A stretch of 64,000 bases of DNA, from positions 47,751 to 111,750 of the forward strand of contig JAKSZP010017369.1 of the NCBI GenBank assembly GCA_022478985.1, read 5' to 3'. The notes beneath the pieces are model-generated. The model saw only the letters and a list, made by a program, of their open reading frames with translations. It had not been told where the DNA came from and did no database searches. This DNA comes from Massospora cicadina. Lineage: Eukaryota; Entomophthoromycota; Entomophthoromycetes; Entomophthorales; Entomophthoraceae. Position numbers and translations under genes: made by a program. Of the stretch, positions 56,760 to 64,000 are shown piece after piece (position 1 is the stretch's first letter; each line of letters opens with the position of its first letter).

Positions 56760-57643
56760 TCCAAAAACTCCTGGATCTTCTTGGGGCAGCATGCACACAC
56801 CTCGGGTGTTTTCCAAATCACTTCTTCTACCAGTTATCCCTTCAATTTTACCAGAAATTGCTGGCAGCCCCAGACCTGACGTCTTTCAGGATCTGCTCAA
56901 CCTCATACTCCTGATCCTCCTCCTCTTGTGGGTTCAGTGGCCCAGGCCGCTCTGGTCCTTGCCCTCAGAATCCTTAAAGCTGGGACCCATGGATAACTTG
57001 ATGAGCATTGACCCTTCTGGGAGGTCCAATTCAAACGCCACCTTGTTAACAACCAGGATCACCCTATATGGGCCTAGGAACTTTGGTCTGAGTTACCAAT
57101 ATTTACCGGTACTGCATAATTCTTTGCCACCACCAATACCCAATCCCCTGGAGCAAACAATGGGTCTGGCACTCTTTGTCAACCCACATATTGTTTTTGC
57201 TACAGTGTGGCACACTCCAGGTTGGTCTGCAATTTAGCTTCTGATCTCATCCATTCTTCAGGATAATTCGTCCACCCCCTGGCATACTCCACCATTTGAT
57301 CCCCCATCCAACGCTAAATGGATCCATGATTAGCAAAGAATGGTGACATTCCAGTCGATTATTTGTGGTTGTTGTAGGTGAACTGAACAAGTCTAATCCA
57401 TGTAACCCAATCATCCTGCCAGTATGAGACATAGCATCAGAGTTATTGCTCCAGTATTTGGTTTACCCTCTCTGTTTGCCCATCGGACTGGGGATGGTAT
57501 GCCAAGGCCCTACTTGGGCAAATTTTAAATTACTGAGCAGGATAGACCAGTTTTCAATACAAATTGGGGACCACAATCTGAAATGATCTCTGCTGATAGG
57601 CCATGACAGGTGAATATCTCATCAATAAAACCCTTGTGGTGTC
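56760..57643 (-). pseudogene. Element J integrase C-terminus and chromodomain
   Basis: On the minus strand from the break at 57643: FTCHGLSAEIISDCGPQF (HGLPxxIxSDRGPQF, second catalytic Asp kept), then stop-filled sequence with WMDxTCSVHLQQ-like remnants. PKFLGPYRVILVVNKVAFEL and DLPEGSMLIK follow, the SH3-like C-terminal domain. A chromodomain remnant contains YEVEQILKDVRS near 56900 (usual form YEVExILdxR) but lacks a clear WKGY. The frame ends near 56765, just before the PPT. Upstream parts of J lie beyond element K and outside the window. Confidence 0.75.
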
Positions 57644-58142
57644 TGTTATAAAATTGGCGGTATTCAAGAGATAGGCTGATGGATTTTCACAGGGTTCAAC
57701 CCACTGAGCAAGTAGGAACAACAATATGATGATTGTTGCCTTTGAAACAACAGAATAAACTTTCAAATAAATATGGAGCATTTGCTCCCGCAAATTCTTT
57801 TATTCAATATAATTAATATTGCAGATTCTTCTTGTTCCGCTTACTTTAAAAATACTTAATAACAACCATCTTTTAAACATCTTATCTCACCTATATTATA
57901 GTGATTTCATATGCTACCGCTTATATGGCTTAGTAATTTAATTTTGCCATATCCCATTGGCTCCATCAATTCTTCATTTGTTAATTTCGCCATCGCCTAA
58001 TTCAAGGCAATTTCTCAATAACCTAGTATCGCCTTATGTTGAGGCGCTCAATTAATTGATACTCATAGGAAAATCAAAAGATCTAAACCATTCCGCCATC
58101 ACAACTGAGGGCTTATCGTCCAGTCATATCAGAATTGTGACA
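57644..58142 (-). repeat. Element K 3' LTR
   Basis: On the minus strand it starts TGTCACAATTCTGATATGAC and ends CAATTTTATAACA, 499 bp. The part 57644-57900 aligns with 63366-63616. The PPT AAAGGGGGGGGTAA lies at 58143-58156. Confidence 0.88.
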
Positions 58143-58159
58143 TTACCCCCCCCTTTGAC

Positions 58160-59400
58160 TGGGCGTTAAGGCTCTTATAGCCTATACGCACAGAAGAACT
58201 TTGCATGCACTTGGCTGATGATCTGACAGCTAGTGGGGTCCTTGATAGTATATGCGTCCACACCTGTGTTTTTAATAACTTTGAATGGCCCAACCAGATG
58301 CTGGCCAACTTGTGCTTCCCGCCAAACCCATGTTGGTCATGGAAGAGAACCATATCACCTTCCTTGAACTGCGCCAACCCTCTATGATGTACCTGATTGG
58401 CAGCCTGATTCCTGATCTTCTTAGCTAAGCTGAAGGAATATGCTTCAGTCTGCAATTTGATCAGAATGTTTGCAAGGTTAGTCAAATAGTGGTGGAGTTC
58501 TATTCCGCCGGTGTCTTCCACACATGAATAAAGTAACGTCAGAAGAGCTGGGTTTGGCCGTAAAGCTTTTGGAATGGCTTTTCCCCATGGCGGAATGGTA
58601 ACTGATGTTATAGGCAAACACAGCAGTGGAAATACGGGAGGTCCAATCAGATGGTCGATCCATTACTAATTTTTGTAGGATATTCAAAAAAGTCCCATTC
58701 ACTTGTTTGACCATTCCATTAGATTTGGGGTGGTATGGGGTCATTAGAACCCTGTGGATACCCATAAGCTCATTCAATTTGGGGAGGATGTGCGAGTTGA
58801 AGTTAGTTCCGTTGTCAGTGAGAATAAACTGAGGGTATCCATGTCACTGAATAAGACAATACATCACTAACTTGGCCACTGTAACTGCCCCCAAATCTTT
58901 TATTGCCCTTGCTTCGACCCACTAGATCAAATGGTCAATAGCCTCAAGAATGTACTTACACCGGTTAGCTCCTGTTGGCAAGGGATTAACATTCAATGAA
59001 ACAGTATTCTAAGCAAAGTGCGGTTTCACTACATGATACAAAGTCTTATGGCGGAATGGCTTCTCCACTTGGCACTGATGGCAACTGGATATGGTTTTGA
59101 GCACATCAAAGTTCATCTTTCCCAATAGTACAGAGGGCGCAACAATTCCATTGTCTTACGCACCCCACTGAGTCTGACTGCCTTGTGGGCGCTCATAATA
59201 ATTCCTGACCAGGCTGAGGGTCGCGTAAAATTCACCGTAGAATCACCAATCCTCTTGTACAGTTCCCCATTACATTAAAAGGTATTTACTCTCATTTCAT
59301 TTAATGCTTTGATCACTTGGGGCGGTTCTTCATTATACTTTCCGCAGATCATTTTGTCAAACATTATATTGTTTACATCCACCATAAATGCAATTGTTGG
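58160..59400 (-). pseudogene. Element K integrase
   Basis: The zinc-binding end (CHQCQVEKPFRHKT, about 59090) leads into the core. The first catalytic Asp is Asn (SLNVNPLP, 58991-58993; B has SLDVVGP). The second Asp is kept in LTDNGTNFNSHIL (58814-58816). The Glu is Lys (GMVKQVNGTF, 58706-58708; B has LERVNGT). Frame 58617-58129 is open for 162 codons over the C-terminal domain (EGDMVLFHDQHGFGGKH). With two of three catalytic acids replaced, the enzyme could not work. Both changes are G to A on the coding strand. Confidence 0.82.
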
Positions 59401-59409
59401 CAATCTTGA

Positions 59410-59830
59410 TAAACAATTAGCATTCTGGTGTTTTACTCCAGGTCAATGAAGAATTTTGAAATTGTATGCCTGCAATTTAAGAGCCCATTGGGCCAGGCGC
59501 CCTTCCAGTTCTTTCAGATTTTGTAACCAGCGTAGTGAGGCATGATCCATTACAACTTTGAATTTCACCTCATGCAGATACATCCGGAATTGCTTATAGG
59601 CATAGATCACCTCTAAACACTCCCACTCGGTCACTGTATAATTGCGCTCATGGCTGTTCAAGATATGACTTCAATATGCTATGGGGTGTTCCTCTCATTC
59701 CTCATCTTTTTGGGATAGGACTGCCCCCATGGCAGAAAGGGATGCATCCAACTGACCAATGAACTCTTTTTCAAAATTAGGATAGCGTAACACTGGCGCG
59801 CTGGTCAGTGCCATTCAAAGTGTATCAAAA
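59410..59830 (-). pseudogene. Element K RNase H
   Basis: LDASLSAMGAVLSQKDEE and EEHPIAY are followed by the open frame 59661-59443 with NSHERNYTVTEWECLEVIYA and VVMDHASLRWLQN. PGVKHQNANCLSRLP forms the tether. The catalytic Asp in QLDAS and MDH are in place; two stops interrupt. Confidence 0.8.
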
Positions 59831-60790
59831 GCGTTTTGCTGCTGTTCCATCCATTTGAAAGTGACGTCTTTCCTTAATAACTCGAATAGTGGGCCCCCAA
59901 TACAGCTGAAGTTAGGGATGAAGTGCCGGTAATATCTGACCATTCCCAAAAAGACTTGTATATCACACTTGCTGTTGGGTGGAGTCATTTTTTGAATAGC
60001 TCCCACTTTGGCTGGTTGAGGGCTTAGCCCTGTGGCATTAACCACAAACCCCAGGTACTCCAGCTGGTTCTTAAAGAAGTGGCATTTCTTGGGTTTGATC
60101 TTGATGTTGGCCTCAACAAGCTGGCGAAATACAGATTCTAGATTATCGAGGTGTTTGGAGAAGGTTTGGGTAAAAAATTAATGTTTGTCAAGGTATACAA
60201 GGACGCACGACAGTTTTAGGTCCCCAAGAATAGTGTCCATTGCCTGTTGAAATGTAGCCGGGGCATTACACATCCCTTGTGGCATCCAAGTTGGTTGGAA
60301 AAGCCCTTTGGATGTGATTACAGTGCACTTCTCCTGCTCCGCCAGTGGCAACTCAATTTTCCAATAGCCTGAGATTAGGTCCATAGCTGAGAAGAAATGA
60401 GCTCCCTCTAGCCAATATAAAGCGTCGTCAATCCATGGTAATGGATATGAGTCCTTTTTAGTGATGTTGTTGAGCTTTCAGTAGTCTATTACTATGCGGT
60501 TGGTGACATCCTTTTTTTACAATAAGAACAGGAGAAGCCCATGGACTCTTCAATGATTCAAGCATCCCTTGCACTAATAGCTTCTCAATTTCCTCATTCA
60601 CTACTTCTTCCGCCACCCTTGATCAGCGGATCAGCTTGACCTGATGGGAGGATGATCTCCAGTGTCCAGCTTATGAACCACCCCCCGCGCACATCCTAAA
60701 TCATGGTCATTGACAGCGAAAATATCTTTATATTTTTGAGATAAAGTGATTGCCCTATCCTTCTGATTCTGACAGCCCATTAATTCATCA
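59815..60790 (-). pseudogene. Element K reverse transcriptase
   Basis: SPWASPVLIVKKKDVTNRIV near 60530 opens the domain. Frame 60384-60178 has MDLISGYWKIELPLAEQEKC and PQGMCNAPATFQQAMDTILG, and reaches VLVYLDKH. The YLDD box is broken by a one-base insertion after the first Asp. Frame 60045-59815 then has DIQVFLGMVRYYRHFIPNF. Motifs are close to those of B and C. Confidence 0.82.
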
Positions 60791-60799
60791 CGCGAAACA

Positions 60800-61655
60800 A
60801 ATGCCATTAAACTGAGCTGTGGTGTGGAAGCAGACCAAGTTCCTCCAGTGACCCAAAGTCATGAACTGAAAGAGCCTCCTCAACAGGAATTAAGTGTAAA
60901 TATGCCACTATCTGGTGGCGGCGGATTTGCAATGGTACCGTTGGTAGATTTGCAAGAAAAACTTTGATCTCCCCTGCCCTGGTAAAATAATACCTGGAGC
61001 CACATGAGGCCCAACCCATGATTGCTGATATGGCCCAATAACCTCCCCATAGAGCCTGTTTGGAATTTCAATCACCAAGTCAGTGTTCACTATAACTTGA
61101 TGCCCAGGTGGAATAGATATAGGTCTGACAGCTCTGAGCGGCAGCCCTTGATATTCATATATCTGTTGAGGAAGGGCCCAGGTTTTTCCCTTTAACCAAT
61201 GGTAGCGCACTGGAACTACTCCATCGCTATAAGCTAGATTTATATTCCTCATATGCACCAAGTCATTTGGTACTCCGCTAGAGGTGAAGTGGATTGGGAT
61301 CTGCTGACCCAATATCTCAAAAGTATAATTTGTCATATTGATAACAGCCCCATAGTGTCGCAAGAAGGCAGTTCCAATTAACAGATCATAATTGTTATTT
61401 GGTAGAACTATAGCTGGAGCTACCATAACAATAGAACCAACCCTCAGCGGAAGGGCACTGTATGCACCCTCAGAGACCATATTTAGCACTCGAGCAGCGT
61501 CATATACCATCTGGTGTTCCACATCTGGCTTTAATGCCAACCTGGACACCAATTTAGTGGATACTATGTTGACATGGGCGCCAATATTTATGATGGCATG
61601 GACTCAGGTCTTAGCTACAACCAGGTCACAGTAAGTACATTTTAGAGTAAGATGC
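60800..61655 (-). pseudogene. Element K protease and linker
   Basis: The frame 61552-60908 (214 codons) starts inside the protease. The active site just upstream (61596-61560) reads AIINIGAHVNIVS, with Asn for the catalytic Asp. SEGAYSALPLRVGSIVMVAP and YDLLIGTAFLRHYG complete the fold. Downstream blocks (IYEYQGLPLR, PPGHQVIVNTDL, RLYGEVIGPY, VAPGIILPGQG) recur in B, C and E and mark a conserved spacer between protease and RT. Confidence 0.82.
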
Positions 61656-63024
61656 ATCTTGACTGTTGATAACATGGATATCTAAAGAATCCCTGTTTCC
61701 AAGGAAACACGCAATCCCCTCAACAATTCTGGGGTATTGTTTTATAATAGTTTTGACTGGGAGGGCGATGCTTACTGCTTGTAAGAAAGGTGCATCTGAG
61801 GAGGGGTCTAACTTTTCAGGGGTTACTTGGTCAAACATTTGACAAGCGTACAGCTCAACCAGCATCTGAGACCCCTTTTTCCCCATAGCCGCTGACTGTA
61901 CTTGTGTCAAAACATTCACCCCTCCAACCGGCTGCTGATATAAAACTGACTCATTGTGCAAGGAAACTTCCGCTGAATATTCAAATTTGGGTTTAGGTGG
62001 GACATTTGGGTTTGGTATAGCGGAGATAGAGAGTCCCTTCTCTACTCTGCTCTGACTTTTCCCTTGCCATACTGTTCTGGCTGTACACAAGAGACCAGTT
62101 GAATAGGGCACCATCGTGCCAGATGCCCTTGACGACTGCATTTGAAACAGCTGACCCCATAGGACCCACGTCCTTGATTAATGCGATACAATTCATGGCG
62201 AGAGTTGGGCTGTAATGATCAGCATAAACAAGTCTAGTACGGTAGCAGACCTGAGGATGATAAGCAGGTATGGGGTGGACGTTTAACTGCTGATAATAAC
62301 TTCGTGAAATCTGAACTAGACTGATAAAGATCCTTAAATATGATGGTTCAGCAGTTATAGCAGTAGGATTCCGCTCATCATTAGGTGGAGGGAAGTTGGC
62401 TGATATGCGGTGCAAGAAATGAACAAGTTTAAGCAAAGGTACATCTTCATCCAACAGTGGGGCCATTACGCTATGTAACTCATGGTATGGCTTTACAGCA
62501 GAAGTCATCGCAATACACACATCAGCTTCAGATAAGACTCTGGCCCCAATTAGCACGTGAGTTTCCACCATAAAGCGCTCAGAAAATGTGGTGAGAGTTT
62601 CATTCCGCTGAAACTTGATGGTCAAAAATTTGATTTTCCACTGGGACATCTTTGCAGTTCCACTGAAAAACCGCAGCACCATATCTTTGACTTCTTGGTA
62701 TATAAGGGAACTACCTGAAAGGTAACAGACAACTTGATCAGCACTTCCAACATCCAAGGAAGAAATCAACAATTTTGCTTCTCATCAATACGAGACTCCT
62801 TCAGTTGCAATCCCAAATCGCTTAAAGTACCCATGAGTATTCTCTTCACAATTGAATGGGGGCAGCTTAATGCAGTAAACCTCCTGGAGAAGCTCATCTT
62901 GTTTTTTAAGCACAGCATCCAATGCCAGTTTTAGCTCTGCATAGGCAAATGACCCAGAGAGTTTTGTAGGAGATTTATTAAAATAACATTGATGTAACAT
63001 TGCTGACAACTGAGTTTTTATCAT
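61656..63024 (-). pseudogene. Element K Gag
   Basis: A likely start is ATG 63024 (MIKTQLSAMLHQCYF). After LPPFNCEENTHGYFKRFGIA and a stop, frame 62772-61993 (259 codons) carries the capsid (SLDVGSADQVVCYLSGSS, FQRNETLTTFSERFMVETHV). A zinc knuckle CFKCSRQGHLARWC with all four ligands is at 62149-62108 in the neighbouring frame. Frame 62141-61626 continues towards protease. Gag packages the RNA and forms the particle. Only a few breaks separate these frames. Confidence 0.82.
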
Positions 63025-63043
63025 TTATAATTTGATCAATGGG

Positions 63044-63330
63044 CTGGGGGTGGAAGGCGAGTTGGTAAGGGTGTACAGCTACCAACCTGAAGGTTGCAGG
63101 TTCAATTCCCGCCCTTTGCACATCAATCAGGGTGCCAGCTAAAGGAAGCTATTGGCGTTAAAAGATCTAATAACACGAAAACCTTACCCATGATGTAACC
63201 AGAAAAATTTGAGTCCCGATCTGGAGGTGGAAAAACTTTCTTTGATGTAGTTGTTCCTGTTCAGGTTTCATGTCATTTCTTTCTTTTAGTAATGCCTGTC
63301 CCCTGGTTGGCTTGCCTCAGTTAAATAAAA
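63044..63330 (+). mobile_element. SINE-2: tRNA-derived SINE in element K's leader
   Basis: The tRNA-like head has an A box AGGCGAGTTGG (63055-63065) and a B box GGTTCAATTCC (63099-63109). The 3' end, CCCCTGGTTGGCTTGCCTCA plus TTAAATAAAAA, is nearly the same as the end of element H. TSD: AATTTGATCAATGGG (63029-63043) and AATTTGATTAATGGG (63331-63345), 14 of 15 identical. It sits between K's PBS and gag start, on the opposite strand. Confidence 0.88.
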
Positions 63331-63346
63331 AATTTGATTAATGGGC

Positions 63347-63364
63347 CCCCTGTAGTGAGCACCA
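63347..63364 (-). other. Element K primer-binding site
   Basis: On the minus strand TGGTGCTCACTACAGGGG begins one base after the 5' LTR end (63366). It is the same site as in B and E. Confidence 0.8.
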
Positions 63365-63365
63365 C

Positions 63366-63616
63366 TGTTATAAAATTGGTGGTATTCAAGAGATACACTG
63401 ACGGATTTGCACAGGATTCAACCCACTGAGCAAGTAGGAACAACATTATGATGATCATTGCCCTTGAAACAACAGAATAAACTTTTAAATAAAATATGGA
63501 GCATTTGCTCCCACAACTTCTTTATTTTTAATACTTAATATCACAGATTCTTCCTGTTCTGCTTACTCTAAACTTACTTAACAACAATTATCTTATGATC
63601 ATCTGGTCTCACCTAT
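63366..63616 (-). repeat. Element K 5' LTR (partial)
   Basis: It aligns with 57644-57900 of the 3' LTR (GGTATTCAAGAGATA, CACTGAGCAAGTAGGAAC, GGAGCATTTGCTCCC). It is cut at 63616 by the insertion of LTR L. Confidence 0.85.
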
Positions 63617-64000
63617 TGTTGGGATTTTTGCCCATATTCCCAGCCTTCTAGATTACCTGGTATTGCTAGGGGAAAAATTCCCTAAGATGAAGTGAATTAG
63701 AAATCGGTTGACCTAAATTTCAGAGGAACTACGTTTGGGGGATTTTAGGATATTTGTCTGGTTATATCCATCGGGGATTGATCCAGATGAATACCTAATA
63801 TCTCATTGGGCAGAGCGGCTGACAAAATAAGGGCATCTGATAGTATTTACTATCAGGTGTACCAATTGGGATCAGTTAGGTTTCATCACTGACTTATTGG
63901 GAATGTTTAATGAGTTGTGAGGCGAGTGATGCCACCTGCAACTAGTGAATCGATTGGTTAGTGAAGTGACTCGCCATAATGGGTAAAAGTTTCATTATCT
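63617..64000 (+). repeat. LTR L: third LTR of the element E family, running off the window
   Basis: It starts TGTTGGGATTTTTGCCC like 44909 and follows the E LTR to the end of the window, including the GTTGTGAGGCG stem-loop region. Whether it is a solo LTR or the start of a full element cannot be told. The left TSD half would be CCTAT (63612-63616). Confidence 0.88.

Larger units (their letters stand above)
57644..63616 (-). mobile_element. Element K: Ty3/Gypsy retrotransposon nested in J (5' LTR cut by LTR L)
   Basis: The 3' LTR is 57644-58142, the internal region 58143-63365 and the visible 5' LTR 63366-63616. It is the same family as element B (LTR, PBS, PPT, capsid and integrase all match). 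It interrupts J's integrase after the codons preceding HGLS. The left TSD half would be GTGTC (57639-57643); the right half is outside the window. Overall it is better preserved than B: its gag and protease frames reach 259 and 214 codons. Confidence 0.88.

Noticed and set aside
63044..63120. Functional tRNA gene
   Set aside because: The A and B boxes are present but no complete cloverleaf can be folded, and the TSD-flanked LINE-type 3' end shows that it is a SINE.
1..64000. CRISPR array, rRNA operon, phage or other prokaryotic system
   Set aside because: No regularly spaced short repeats, rRNA cores or bacterial gene structure. All coding traces are retrotransposon domains.

Overview
This is a eukaryotic, AT-rich and CpG-poor stretch made almost entirely of decayed retrotransposons. 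I find no intact host protein gene, rRNA, canonical tRNA or CRISPR array. No retroelement reading frame is intact from end to end. The Ty3/Gypsy chromovirus types (YxVAWKGY-type chromodomain, EWRHYLxGA-type RNase H) resemble those common in large, repeat-rich fungal genomes. Plants and invertebrates cannot be excluded from sequence alone.

Layout. Bases 1-9823 are mostly non-coding AT-rich DNA. They hold a minus-strand copy of an ORF1-like protein (1562-3250), a perfect 19-bp hairpin (4824-4866) and two diverged copies of a ~0.74-kb repeat (about 5140-5885 and 6455-7206). Bases 9824-32204 are one plus-strand chromovirus (element A). It was cut twice in its reverse transcriptase by later elements: B (11880-19217, TSD AATGG/AAAGG) and C (19771-28882, TSD ATGAC). 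Bases 32208-54599 are a minus-strand chromovirus (element D). It was interrupted by element E (33715-46158, TSD TTGTC), which itself contains element F (33810-36499, TSD TTGAC). D also holds an LTR (G, 46304-47553) and an RT-less LINE-like element (H, 51263-54065, 13-bp TSD). Next come a tRNA-derived SINE (SINE-1, 54625-54931), Helitron-like end sequences, and the 3' end of a third chromovirus (J, to 57643). J is interrupted by element K (57644 to at least 63616, minus). K carries SINE-2 in its leader and is itself cut at 63617 by an LTR of the E family, which runs off the window.

B and K belong to one Ty3/Gypsy family. C and E are related families without a visible chromodomain, and each has a long extra segment between integrase and the 3' LTR. 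B, E and K share the same unusual primer-binding site (TGGTGCTCACTACAGG). Target-site duplications, polypurine tracts and split reading frames let the insertions be ordered. Conserved arginine codons are repeatedly CGA to TGA, which points to cytosine-methylation or RIP-like decay.

The items most worth following up are: the RT-less LINE-like element whose 3' tail is shared with two SINEs; element F, an LTR element reduced to a protease remnant plus chromodomain; the antisense reading frame near the 3' end of element C; and three clustered stem-loops in the E-family LTR.
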